Positions 1 through 7,976 of a DNA stretch of 30,415 nt are shown in pieces. A program made the position numbers and the translations under genes. Within the stretch, counting starts at the first letter, position 1. The number at the start of each line of letters is the position of its first letter. This DNA comes from Acidobacteriaceae bacterium (GTDB taxonomy: Bacteria; Acidobacteriota; Terriglobia; Terriglobales; Acidobacteriaceae), in the NCBI GenBank assembly GCA_025462785.1, contig JAOAPG010000229.1, forward strand, positions 1 to 30,415, given 5' to 3'. The notes under the pieces are model-generated. The model was not told the origin of the DNA, did not search any database, and saw only the letters and a program-made list of their open reading frames with translations.

Positions 1-543
1 TCGCCAACTCAAGTCTTACAAATCCGGAATCCATGCGGGAGTCTTCAGTTCATCTGTTCTCCTCGTCCTTACTTTCGTGTCGGCCACCATATACCATCCT
101 TCGCTGTTATCCAAGACTTTTCAAGCCATGGACAACAATTTGACAAATGCGTTTCCTCGATTCTCCTGTCTGATTTTTCGTACATGGGAACTCGGCTTAA
201 GTGCGGTGGAACTAAGGCGGAGCCTTGAATGGCTTTCAATGGCATTCGTTCCGAAGGACTGACAGTCTGGCTGCATAGCGGGCACGTCATGTTCAACGAC
301 GCCTTTATTTTTCCAGCTCCATCTTGCGGCGGCTGGACATGCCCCTTTACGTGAGAAGCTATCGGGAAGAAAAGGACTTCAGGGGATTGATCAATGCGAG
401 TTTTCCACAACAGCTACAGCAATCCCCCGACGCTTATGCGCTTGTAACCGTATTCCGTACCTAATCCCAGCCTTCCCATAATCAGCATTAGCGTAGAGAT
501 TCGGAACGTAAGCACATCTCTTCGGGGATCGGCGTTTCATCTC
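1..543. other. Leading region without a convincing gene
   Basis: I see no recognisable protein, RNA gene or clear promoter in this stretch. The longest open frame is on the reverse strand (69-410, 113 codons). Its second half, from an internal ATG at 290, contains a CPLC pair and a proline/arginine-rich stretch, but it has no convincing ribosome binding site and I recognise no family. The DNA directly upstream of the oxidoreductase operon (480-543) must hold that operon's promoter, but no clear -35/-10 pair stands out. Confidence 0.5.
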
Positions 544-1350
544 TTGCTATCCGATTATGTCTGTGAGGTAGAGACGTTGGAGAGACGCTTTCCCCCTTCC
601 CACAAATCCGAGGACAAATCTCAAGAGCCGTCCGGCACGAACCAAGATCTGCCCTCTGTCAACAACGTTCAATCTGGCAACGATCCAATCGGGTGCAGCA
701 ACACCCATGGTGAAGAAAACATAGAAAAGCGCGAATCGGCCGATTCCGCGCGGGCCAGAGTCTCAAGGCGCTCGTTTCTTGGCTGGACTATGGCCGGCAT
801 GGCGGCGGCTGGCGGTCCGTGGCTGCGTAAGGCGGATGCCCAGGAAGGAGTGGCGGCTCCGGCGAGCACCGGACCAGAGACAGTTGAAGAGGTAGAGATG
901 GTGCTCAGGATCAACGGGCAAGATCATCGACTGCGACTTGAACCGCGCGTGACGCTGCTCGATGCGTTGCGCGAGAACCTGCAACTCTTCGGCACGAAGA
1001 AAGGTTGCGATCATGGCCAGTGTGGCGCTTGCACAGTTCACGTAAACGGGCGGCGGGTGAATTCCTGTCTCACGTTCGCCATCATGCATCAGGGCGATGA
1101 GATCACGACTATCGAGGGACTGGAAAAAAATGGCGAGTTGCATCCGGTTCAGGCCGCCTTTCTCGAGCACGATGGATTTCAATGCGGATACTGCACTTCA
1201 GGACAAATGATGTCGGCAGCGGCGTTGTTGAAAGAACCCTGCGGGCCTAATGACGACGATGTACGCGAATGTATGAGCGGAAATATCTGCAGGTGCGGCG
1301 CATATACCAACATAGTGGCTGCGGTACAGCAGGCGCGGCGGCGGGCGTAG
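544..1350 (+). CDS. paoA: Tat-exported 2Fe-2S subunit of a xanthine-dehydrogenase-family aldehyde oxidoreductase (PaoA/YagT type)
   Basis: This is the small electron-transfer subunit of a molybdenum hydroxylase; it passes electrons from the Mo site to FAD through two 2Fe-2S clusters. A twin-arginine motif (SRRSFLG, residues 74-80) followed by a hydrophobic Ala/Gly-rich stretch and an ADAQ-like cleavage site marks export by Tat, so the assembled complex should be periplasmic. The plant-ferredoxin cluster uses Cys155, 160, 163 and 175 (GCDHGQCGACTV). The second cluster uses Cys214, 217, 249 and 251 (QCGYC and ICRCG). The frame opens at a TTG (544), and another TTG lies at 577. There is no ATG before the Tat motif, so the exact start is uncertain and the 70-residue pre-Tat extension is unusually long. 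The FAD and Mo subunits follow 40 and 14 bp downstream in turn, forming one operon. The symbol is by similarity to E. coli PaoA. Confidence 0.88.
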   Translation: MLSDYVCEVETLERRFPPSHKSEDKSQEPSGTNQDLPSVNNVQSGNDPIGCSNTHGEENIEKRESADSARARVSRRSFLGWTMAGMAAAGGPWLRKADAQEGVAAPASTGPETVEEVEMVLRINGQDHRLRLEPRVTLLDALRENLQLFGTKKGCDHGQCGACTVHVNGRRVNSCLTFAIMHQGDEITTIEGLEKNGELHPVQAAFLEHDGFQCGYCTSGQMMSAAALLKEPCGPNDDDVRECMSGNICRCGAYTNIVAAVQQARRRA

Positions 1351-1390
1351 CTGCAAACGCATCTTCGCTTTTAACGAAAGAGATTTTTCC

Positions 1391-2374
1391 ATGCAGGCAT
1401 TCCATTACGAAAAGGCGAGTGAAGTCACCAGCGCGGTTAATTCCGCCGGAACGCCAGGAGTAAAGATCATCGCGGGCGGCACAACGCTGGTGGACCTGAT
1501 GAAGCTCAATGTGGAGCGTCCTACCGGTCTGCTCGACATAAACGGTCTGCCGCTCGACCAGATCGAAAAGACGCCAGACGGAGGACTGAAGATCGGGGCC
1601 ATGGTCCACAATAGTGATCTGGCCCATAACGCGCTCGTAAAACAGCAATACGCGGTGCTGTCTCAGGCGTTACTTTCCGGAGCTTCGCCGCAACTTCGAA
1701 ACATGGCGACAACCGGCGGCAACCTGCTGCAGCGCACGCGATGCTACTACTTCCGCGATACGAATTACGCGTGCAACAAGCGAAAGCCCGGCTCAGGCTG
1801 CGCGGCGATCGACGGATTCAATCGGATGCACGCGGTTCTCGGCACGAGCGAACACTGCATTGCTACTCACCCTTCGGATATGTGCATTGCAATGATGGCG
1901 CTGGAGGCGGTGATTCATCTTCGCGGACAGCAGGGCGAGCGCACCGTTCCAATTAATGATTTCTATTTCGTGCCGGGCACAACACCTCAGCGCGAAAATG
2001 TGCTCGCACCGGGCGAACTGATCACGTACGTGACCCTGCCGCCACTCCCAAGCGGAACGCGTTCTTATTATCTAAAGCGTCGCGACCGCGCTTCTTATGA
2101 GTTCGCACTGGCTTCGGCAGCGGTGGTAGCGCTCTTGCAAGGCGGCCGCATCGAACGCGTGCGCATTGCGTTAGGTGGAGTAGGTACCAAGCCCTGGCGC
2201 TCAGTCGAAGCTGAACACGTGCTCCAGAAGCAGCAACCCGACGAAAAACATTTTCACGCGGCAGCTGAGGCGGCATTGCGCGGAGCCAGACCGCTGCACG
2301 ACAACGCATTCAAGGTTGAATTGGCAAAGCGTACTTTGGTCCGCGCGCTCAAAACTGCAACGAGCAATGTATAA
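1391..2374 (+). CDS. paoB: FAD-binding subunit of molybdenum hydroxylase, with 4Fe-4S cysteines (PaoB/YagS type)
   Basis: This is the medium subunit (327 aa) that carries FAD and hands electrons from the 2Fe-2S clusters to the final acceptor. The N-terminal FAD motif is visible as AGGTTLVDLMKLN (residues 28-40), with TTGGNLLQRTRC at 107-118. Cys118, 128, 137 and 156 match the spacing and surrounding sequence (CYYFRD, CNKR, GSGC, GTSEHC) of the extra 4Fe-4S cluster known in E. coli PaoB, which plain CoxM-type subunits lack. The CO-dehydrogenase flavoprotein C-terminal domain follows (about 220-320). The ATG start has a purine-rich AAAGAGA sequence 6-12 bp upstream. It lies between the iron-sulfur and Mo subunits in the same operon. 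The protein has no signal of its own, so it presumably travels with the Tat-bearing small subunit, as in PaoABC. The symbol is by similarity. Confidence 0.88.
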   Translation: MQAFHYEKASEVTSAVNSAGTPGVKIIAGGTTLVDLMKLNVERPTGLLDINGLPLDQIEKTPDGGLKIGAMVHNSDLAHNALVKQQYAVLSQALLSGASPQLRNMATTGGNLLQRTRCYYFRDTNYACNKRKPGSGCAAIDGFNRMHAVLGTSEHCIATHPSDMCIAMMALEAVIHLRGQQGERTVPINDFYFVPGTTPQRENVLAPGELITYVTLPPLPSGTRSYYLKRRDRASYEFALASAAVVALLQGGRIERVRIALGGVGTKPWRSVEAEHVLQKQQPDEKHFHAAAEAALRGARPLHDNAFKVELAKRTLVRALKTATSNV

Positions 2375-2388
2375 CGACGAGAAAGATC

Positions 2389-4614
2389 ATGAGTGATTCG
2401 GTAATCGGCCAGCCATTTACGCGAATTGACGGCAAATGGAAAGTGACTGGCCGTGCTAAGTACGGTGTTGACTACTACTTTGACCGCTTGGTGTACGGGG
2501 TCGGTGTAGCCAGCACCATTGGAAACGGCAGGGTCGGTGGTATCGACGCCGCCGAGGCTGAGAAGATGCCGGGCGTCTTGGCGATCCTCCACCACGGCAA
2601 TATCGAGCATCTGTATCATCCAGCCAATCAGTTTGAAGACCAAAGCCGTCCCGGAGAGAGCCGGCCTCCTTTTGAAGATGACCGGGTCTACTACTATGGC
2701 CAATTTGTTGCGCTGGTGATCGCGGAGACTTTTGAGCAGGCGCTGGATGCCGCCTCTCACGTCCGTGTAGATTATGAGGCGAAGCCGCCGGTAGTGCGCC
2801 TCGACCGTGCTGCTCAGCCGACGGGCGAACCGCAGGCTCACCAGGCGCGCGGCGACGCAGAGTCTGGCTTCCAGCAAGCGCCGGTAAAGCTCGATGTCAC
2901 CTACGTTACTCCGGTCGAAACCCACAATCCGATGGAGATGCACGCAACCATTGCGGTGTGGGACAAGGCAAAGCAAAAGTACACGCTATACGAAACTTCG
3001 CAGGGCGTCGTGAACCACCGTAATGTCGCTTCGCAAGTGCTCGGGGTGCCAATGGAATCGGTAGAGGTGATTTCGCGCTTCATCGGTTCAGGTTTCGGCT
3101 GCAAGTTGTTTCCCTGGCCGCACTCGTGGTTAGCTGCCATTGGTTCTCGTCACCTTGAGCGCCCAGTAAAGGTCAGCGTGCCTCGCACGCTAATGTTCAC
3201 CACAGTCGGACATCGTCCGACAATTGAGCAACACGTCCGTTTGGGAGCAACGCAAGACGGCAAGCTTCTGGCGACGATCAATGAAGTCCGGCAGAGCACT
3301 TCGTTCATCGATGCTTACCTCGAAGACTGCGTTGACCCAACCTCGATGCTGTATAGCTGTCCGAATGTGAAGGGTACGCAGCGTGAGATCCGGATGAATA
3401 CCGGCACTCCCACTCCCATGCGCGGGCCGGGGCGGACTCCGTCCTTATTTGCCCTTGAGTCCGCAATGGACGAGCTTGCAGTGAAGTTGAATCTCGACCC
3501 AATCGATGTTCGCCTTCGCAATTACGCGGACAAGGATGAAGGATCGGGAAAACCTTGGTCGAGCAAGCGTCTGCGCGAAGCCTACCAAATGGGTGCCGAG
3601 CGATTTGGATGGAAGCGGCGCAATCCCAAAGTTGGATCCATGCGCAAAGGCGATGAAATTCTCGGTTGGGGCATGGCGACCATGACTTGGCCGGGTCATC
3701 GCCAGGAAGCGGAGGTCCATGTCCGCCTGCTCGCGGATGGCACTGCGCGAGCGTCATGCGCAACGCAGGATATTGGCACCGGCACGTACACGATTTTCGC
3801 CGAAGTCGTGTCCGACCGGACCGGCATTCCAGTGGACAAAATTCAAGTCGTTTTAGGCGATACGTCTCTGCCACCGGGGCCAACTTCGGGCGGATCTTTT
3901 ACGACTGCGACCGTGATCCCTGCTATCTATCAGGCGAGCGACAAAGCCGTGAATGCCGTGCTCAAAGCCGCAGCCAAGTATCAAGGCTTCTCTGGAGCCG
4001 ATCCGAAATCATTAAAAATGACACAAGGGCGTGTGCATCCGCAAGACAAACCGCCTTCGAGCGGTGTGCCTTTCCAGGAGATACTACAGTCACAAAACCT
4101 AGTTGGACTCGACGGCAAAGTTAAGACCGGCCCCACGGACGAAATGAAGAAATATTCAATTCACTCTTTCGGCGCGCACTTTTGTGAAGTCGCGTGGGAC
4201 CCGGAGATTCTGCGCCTGCGAGTGAGCCGATGGCTTAGCGTGGTTGATGGCGGCCGCATGATGAATGCCAAGACGGCGCGCAACCAAATTCTGGGCGCGG
4301 TGGTGATGGGCATCGGCATGGGCATGCTTGAGGAGACGGTGTACGACACGCGCACGGGTCATCCCATCAACAATAACTTCGCCGACTACATGGTGGCGGT
4401 TAACGCCGATGTTCCCGAGCTTGAGTGTATCTTCCTGGACTATCCTGACCCGGTACTCAATGAATACGGTGCACGCGGCATCGGTGAAATCGGGCTAACG
4501 GGATGCGCGTCAGCACTCACAATGGCTACTTATCACGCGACCGGGGTGCGTATTCGCGAGCTGCCCATCAGGATTGAAAAGCTCATGGCTGGGTCGGTGA
4601 AGGAGGAAAATTAA
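2389..4614 (+). CDS. paoC: Molybdopterin-binding catalytic subunit of aldehyde oxidoreductase (PaoC/YagR type)
   Basis: This is the large catalytic subunit (741 aa) that binds the molybdenum cofactor and hydroxylates the substrate, most likely an aromatic or other aldehyde if it behaves like E. coli PaoC. Family motifs seen are the Mo-cofactor loop GSGFGCK, MRGPGRTPS, ATQDIGTGTYT and the near-C-terminal GARGIGEIGLTG. In that last motif Glu700 is the expected catalytic base. The length and domain order match the YagR group; it is shorter than fused eukaryotic xanthine dehydrogenases because FeS and FAD are separate proteins. The ATG start is 14 bp after paoB with GAGAAAG upstream, so translation is probably coupled. 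No XdhC/PaoD-like cofactor insertase follows. The next gene is a convergent kinase, so maturation must be supplied from elsewhere. Substrate identity cannot be read from sequence alone. Confidence 0.9.
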   Translation: MSDSVIGQPFTRIDGKWKVTGRAKYGVDYYFDRLVYGVGVASTIGNGRVGGIDAAEAEKMPGVLAILHHGNIEHLYHPANQFEDQSRPGESRPPFEDDRVYYYGQFVALVIAETFEQALDAASHVRVDYEAKPPVVRLDRAAQPTGEPQAHQARGDAESGFQQAPVKLDVTYVTPVETHNPMEMHATIAVWDKAKQKYTLYETSQGVVNHRNVASQVLGVPMESVEVISRFIGSGFGCKLFPWPHSWLAAIGSRHLERPVKVSVPRTLMFTTVGHRPTIEQHVRLGATQDGKLLATINEVRQSTSFIDAYLEDCVDPTSMLYSCPNVKGTQREIRMNTGTPTPMRGPGRTPSLFALESAMDELAVKLNLDPIDVRLRNYADKDEGSGKPWSSKRLREAYQMGAERFGWKRRNPKVGSMRKGDEILGWGMATMTWPGHRQEAEVHVRLLADGTARASCATQDIGTGTYTIFAEVVSDRTGIPVDKIQVVLGDTSLPPGPTSGGSFTTATVIPAIYQASDKAVNAVLKAAAKYQGFSGADPKSLKMTQGRVHPQDKPPSSGVPFQEILQSQNLVGLDGKVKTGPTDEMKKYSIHSFGAHFCEVAWDPEILRLRVSRWLSVVDGGRMMNAKTARNQILGAVVMGIGMGMLEETVYDTRTGHPINNNFADYMVAVNADVPELECIFLDYPDPVLNEYGARGIGEIGLTGCASALTMATYHATGVRIRELPIRIEKLMAGSVKEEN

Positions 4615-4688
4615 TTACTTATTCACACGATTGACGCAATGCACACTGGAACCACCACGCCGGGTTCGGGTAAGAGTAGCTCCAGCGC

Positions 4689-7292
4689 TTAGGGAGTTTC
4701 CCAGTCGAGGGAGTAAACGTCCTGAGTTCCGCTGTCGCGAAGCAGGAGAGGCGAATCGTCTGGTGCGAGAGCTAGAGAGCCCCCATATCGGCCGGCGGTT
4801 GCGAAATTGTTCAGGTCAGCTACCTTTTCCGGTTTATGGTCGCTAATGCGAATCCGCACTACTGCATCTTTTCCTCGGTAGTCTAAAACGTAAACGTAAA
4901 GCCCATCATGCGACCAGTTCAACCAACTCAAGGACCCAGTCGCGAGCTCAGTCCATTTTTGAGTTTGGAAGTCGAACAAGAGAAGCCTCATCGAGTCCGC
5001 CGAAAATGCTGAAAGGTGTCGACCGTCTGGAGACCACCGCGGAGAGTAGAGCCCTTGCGAACCGGGCAGGTCGGAGACTCCATTGCTAGCGACATCAAGG
5101 ACGCGAATCGACGATGCGGGACTATTAGACTCACCACCGAAGACGATCTTGTTTCCATCGGGCGACCAGTTTGGGTCTAACTGCTGATGGCTATCATTCG
5201 GCAGCAATTGCCGGGGAGTTCCGCCGTCAGACGAAATTCCATACATTCTCGCAGGCTTACCCACGCTCGACGCGAACTCGAAGAAGGTGATGTTCTTCCC
5301 GTCTGGCGACCAGCGAGGCAACACGGCATACATCGGCGGATAGGTTAATTGCAGCCGGTCGCCGCCATCCAGTCTGCTGCGCCACAGAGTGCCTTCACGA
5401 TAGGAAACATAACTCACCCACTCACCATCTTTCGAGAAGGCAATATATTCGGCTGAGATGCCGCCAAGAAACGGTGAGAACTGTCCTGATTTCGAATCGT
5501 AGCGCATCAGTTCGCCGCGGTAGTCTTGACCAATCACAAAGAGTTTCTTGCCATCCTTGCTGGGAAGTGGAGACGACAAGGAGAGCGGGCTAGAGGTCAG
5601 GAGAATCGGCTTAAATTGCGATTGGAGAAAGCCGCCCTTTTTCGGAACAGCCCATATTTGACTGTGGGACTGAAAAACGAAATATTTCCCATCGGCAGTC
5701 CACTTGCCGCAACAATCGTCTGATGGATCAGGGCCGCCTGGCAACGCACGATGCAAATCCTTTCCGCTCACGGAGGCTTCCCAGATAATCTGCTGGCCGA
5801 GAGTGCCGACGCTCTCCGTGGTGTCGAATCGTACGTGGCCGCCATTAGGCGACCAGGAGACAGTCTTAATGTCGCCCTTAGCAGTCAGCAGCTTGCGGGA
5901 TTCTGTTCCATCCGACTTTGCCACGAACAACTCACCGAGATTGGTATATGCCAGCATCTTGCCATCGGGAGACCATGAGGCGGTTTCGGCAATCGCGTCT
6001 CCGAGCCTTCGCGGAGAACCTCCCAGAACAGGAAAACTCCACAGCGGACCTTTGGGAGGCGCGCCTCGCCCGTCGATAGCGAGAATGTTTGAGCCATCCG
6101 AGGACAAGTCTATCGGTATCATGTCGGCAGAGGACATGAGCGAGATCCTTTTTGGCTCGCCGCCTGCGACCGACATTTCGGCGATCCCGCGCGGAGTGAA
6201 ACTTCCAGAGCTTCCGATGCCCAAGCCCAGGTAGATCCGGGATCCATCAGTCCCGATGAGTGACTTCGGTTCTCGACTGTGTGTAAGCTGAATGTAGTTC
6301 GAAACCTTAGGCGCCGGGGGAGGCTGCATCCAAAAATATGCAATCACTAAAGCGACGAGGGCACCGAGCAGCGCTGTCACGACAACGAATCGGGAGCGTC
6401 TCGGCTTGTCCTCCTTATTCTGATGAGCGCCGTTCGGTGACGATAGTGCGGGACCAGATAACGCTTCAAGCGCAAAAGCTAGATCCGATGCTGACTGGAA
6501 CCTGTGCTCCGGATATTTTTCGAGGCAGCGGCGCACGATCCTCTCGAGCGCTAAGGGTTGGTCCGGTAGAAGTTGTGAAATGAACGCAGGTTCTTCGTTT
6601 AGAACCGCGCTCACTGTATCTGCCGATGTGGCTTTCTGAAACGGACGCTTCCCCGTAACCATTTCATAGAGAATTACCCCGAAAGCGAAAATGTCGGAGC
6701 GGTAGTCGACGGCTAGTCCTCGCACCTGCTCGGGAGACATATAGCCCATCGTTCCCCAAGTCTCGCCAGGCACTGTGACCGTTGCCGGCAGGTCAGGTCC
6801 AGGGTTTTTCGGTTGCAGCATTTTGGCCAGACCGAAGTCCAGGATTTTGACTCTTCCATCTTTGGTGATGAACAGATTATCGGGCTTCAGATCGCGGTGG
6901 ACGATACTCTTTTCGTGCGCTGCCGCAAGTCCCTGCGCGATTTGCACTCCGTACTGGATTGCTTTGCGCGGCGTCAGCGGCCCGAGCCTGATCCATTCGG
7001 TTAGCGTTTTGCCTTCCAGCAGTTCTGATACAAGGTACGGAACGCCCAGATAAGTTCCCATCTGGTAGACAGAGAGGATATTGGGATGGTTCAGCGCGGC
7101 TGCGGCTCTCGCTTCCTGCTCGAAGCGGGACAAGCGGTCCGGTTCCAATGAGACTAACTGAGGCAGGACTTTGATCGCGACTTCACGACTCAATCTGGAA
7201 TCGCGCGCACGATATACCTCACCCATGCCGCCCGCTCCAAGCGGCGAGAGGATCTCATATTGGCCAAGCATCGTGCCAGGGGTGAGAGCCAT
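4689..7292 (-). CDS. Membrane Ser/Thr protein kinase with C-terminal TolB/WD40-like propeller
   Basis: This is a PknB-like sensor kinase of 867 aa, counted from the ATG at 7292. Using numbering that starts four codons further upstream, the kinase domain spans about 16-283. It has the glycine loop GAGGMGEVY, ATP-anchoring Lys45, catalytic HRDLKPDN (Asp138), metal-binding DFG (Asp157) and GTMGYMSPEQ. A single membrane helix (about 306-326) follows a basic juxtamembrane stretch. The outer part is a propeller with repeated SWSPDG, RWSPDG and NWSPDG motifs, as in TolB/PD40 repeats, probably a ligand- or protein-sensing domain. This fusion is common in Acidobacteriota. The TTG four codons upstream (7304) overlaps a perfect TATAAT, so the ATG is preferred. 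It converges on the oxidoreductase operon, and no obvious partner phosphatase is adjacent. Its substrate is unknown. Confidence 0.93.
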   Translation of the reverse strand: MALTPGTMLGQYEILSPLGAGGMGEVYRARDSRLSREVAIKVLPQLVSLEPDRLSRFEQEARAAAALNHPNILSVYQMGTYLGVPYLVSELLEGKTLTEWIRLGPLTPRKAIQYGVQIAQGLAAAHEKSIVHRDLKPDNLFITKDGRVKILDFGLAKMLQPKNPGPDLPATVTVPGETWGTMGYMSPEQVRGLAVDYRSDIFAFGVILYEMVTGKRPFQKATSADTVSAVLNEEPAFISQLLPDQPLALERIVRRCLEKYPEHRFQSASDLAFALEALSGPALSSPNGAHQNKEDKPRRSRFVVVTALLGALVALVIAYFWMQPPPAPKVSNYIQLTHSREPKSLIGTDGSRIYLGLGIGSSGSFTPRGIAEMSVAGGEPKRISLMSSADMIPIDLSSDGSNILAIDGRGAPPKGPLWSFPVLGGSPRRLGDAIAETASWSPDGKMLAYTNLGELFVAKSDGTESRKLLTAKGDIKTVSWSPNGGHVRFDTTESVGTLGQQIIWEASVSGKDLHRALPGGPDPSDDCCGKWTADGKYFVFQSHSQIWAVPKKGGFLQSQFKPILLTSSPLSLSSPLPSKDGKKLFVIGQDYRGELMRYDSKSGQFSPFLGGISAEYIAFSKDGEWVSYVSYREGTLWRSRLDGGDRLQLTYPPMYAVLPRWSPDGKNITFFEFASSVGKPARMYGISSDGGTPRQLLPNDSHQQLDPNWSPDGNKIVFGGESNSPASSIRVLDVASNGVSDLPGSQGLYSPRWSPDGRHLSAFSADSMRLLLFDFQTQKWTELATGSLSWLNWSHDGLYVYVLDYRGKDAVVRIRISDHKPEKVADLNNFATAGRYGGSLALAPDDSPLLLRDSGTQDVYSLDWETP

Positions 7293-7303
7293 TTGTGCGT
7301 GCA

Positions 7304-7309
7304 ATTATA
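7304..7309 (-). promoter_or_regulatory. Candidate -10 box for the Ser/Thr kinase gene
   Basis: A perfect TATAAT is read on the minus strand 11 bases before the preferred ATG (7292). If used, transcription would start about 7-8 bases downstream, giving a leader of only a few nucleotides and a nearly leaderless mRNA. No good -35 hexamer is seen at 16-18 bp spacing, and the upstream DNA probably already belongs to the IS110 element. The promoter could therefore be weak, activator-dependent or IS-influenced. Confidence 0.35.
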
Positions 7310-7310
7310 G

Positions 7311-7622
7311 TCGGGCAAGGCAGGTAAGCCAGTTAAAACAATGGTGGGGAACGTGCCATTCGCCCCCCAATCTCTGCTGCACCGTTAGCGGATTACAAGT
7401 ACCTTCAACGACATGGAAGAGCACAGACGGCACTGCAAGTGGTTGGAAGTACGTCATCGGCAACATTGTCATGGGCCAACACTGTGTATCGCGGTCGAAG
7501 GAAGCTTTGAGTGAGCCAGCCATAGATGGGATGAGAAGGTCGATCCCCGATCACGGATGGCGTTAAGCTACCAGTGATCAACGCACTCGAGGGTGCAATC
7601 ACAACGGATAAGGAGATCGACC
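7311..7622. other. Non-coding stretch upstream of the IS110 transposase (probable IS left end)
   Basis: This 312-bp gap separates the kinase from the IS110 reading frame and has no convincing coding frame. It contains several short inverted repeats: an AATGG/CCATT pair at 7340-7344 and 7356-7360, and the larger arrangement at 7536-7624 described separately. In the IS110 group a long non-coding left end encodes the bridge RNA, so this is the expected place for one. The left tip of the IS cannot be fixed because IS110-group elements lack terminal inverted repeats. Confidence 0.45.
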
Positions 7623-7624
7623 TT
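7536..7624 (+). ncRNA. Candidate bridge-RNA-like structured region before the IS110 transposase
   Basis: A perfect 10-bp inverted repeat (7536-7545 with 7615-7624) encloses two smaller pairs: GATCAC at 7549-7554 with GTGATC at 7574-7579, and GCAC at 7583-7586 with GTGC at 7593-7596. The result is a closed multi-branch layout ending at the transposase start. The 3' arm of the outer stem includes the last G of the likely Shine-Dalgarno AGGAG (7611-7615) and the first two bases of the TTG start (7623). Folding could therefore also repress translation. The position matches IS110-group bridge RNAs, but the fold and function are inferred from pairing alone. Confidence 0.3.
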
Positions 7625-7943
7625 GAAGAAGCATAACAAGTCTCGAAAGAAGAATGAACAGCCATCGAAGGGGGCGAAGTCGCGGGGTGCGGTGCGGCGG
7701 GATACGAAGGAAGTGCTGGCGGAACTGGTGGGGAAGCTGAAAGAAAAACTGGATTCGAAAAAGGTGGCAGCGGCGAGCGCCGGAGAAAAGCATCAGCGAG
7801 GTGGGCTTTGCCCCAATCTCGACCATCTTACGGTGGGCGTGGATCTGGGCGACCAATGGAGCCACTACTGCATTTTGGGTCTGGAGGGAGAAAACCCTGG
7901 CGGAAGGGCAGTTGCGGACGGCGCAGGAGGAGTTTGCAACCTT
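7623..7943 (+). pseudogene. IS110-family transposase, N-terminal fragment (frameshifted)
   Basis: This is the N-terminal part of a DEDD-type IS110 recombinase. A Lys/Arg-rich leader is followed by the RuvC-like strand TVGVDLGDQWSHYCI, which carries the first catalytic Asp. The probable start is TTG at 7623, seven bases after AGGAG. At the A4 run 7891-7894 the frame breaks: before it the reading is LEGEN, after it the correct continuation is TLAEGQLRTAQEEFAT in the +1 frame. Removing one A would restore it. The fragment stops at 7943, where an IS256-family element has inserted after the codons for EEFAT. The remainder of the gene resumes at 9460. The intact ancestor would have been about 420 aa, normal for the family. 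Confidence 0.85.
7936..7943 (+). repeat. Left copy of 8-bp target-site duplication (GCAACCTT) of the IS256 element
   Basis: GCAACCTT here is identical to 9460-9467. Eight base pairs is a typical duplication length for IS256-family insertion. Joining the two flanks at this repeat rebuilds the IS110 protein in frame. Confidence 0.85.
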
Positions 7944-7955
7944 GGCACTTGTCAA

Positions 7956-7969
7956 GAAAGTTGTGTTTG
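7956..7969 (+). repeat. Left inner inverted repeat of the IS256-family element
   Basis: GAAAGTTGTGTTTG pairs perfectly with the reverse complement at 9435-9448. It sits 12 bases inside the left tip and just beyond the transposase stop codon. Confidence 0.8.
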
Positions 7970-7976
7970 AGAAGTC

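Noticed and set aside
69..410. 113-codon reverse-strand open frame with a CPLC motif
   Set aside because: No recognisable domain, no convincing ribosome binding site and unremarkable composition; mentioned in the region entry but not called as a gene.
5704..6234. 176-codon plus-strand open frame inside the Ser/Thr kinase gene
   Set aside because: It is opposite the propeller-coding part of a clearly real gene and has a biased, domain-free translation typical of antisense shadow frames.
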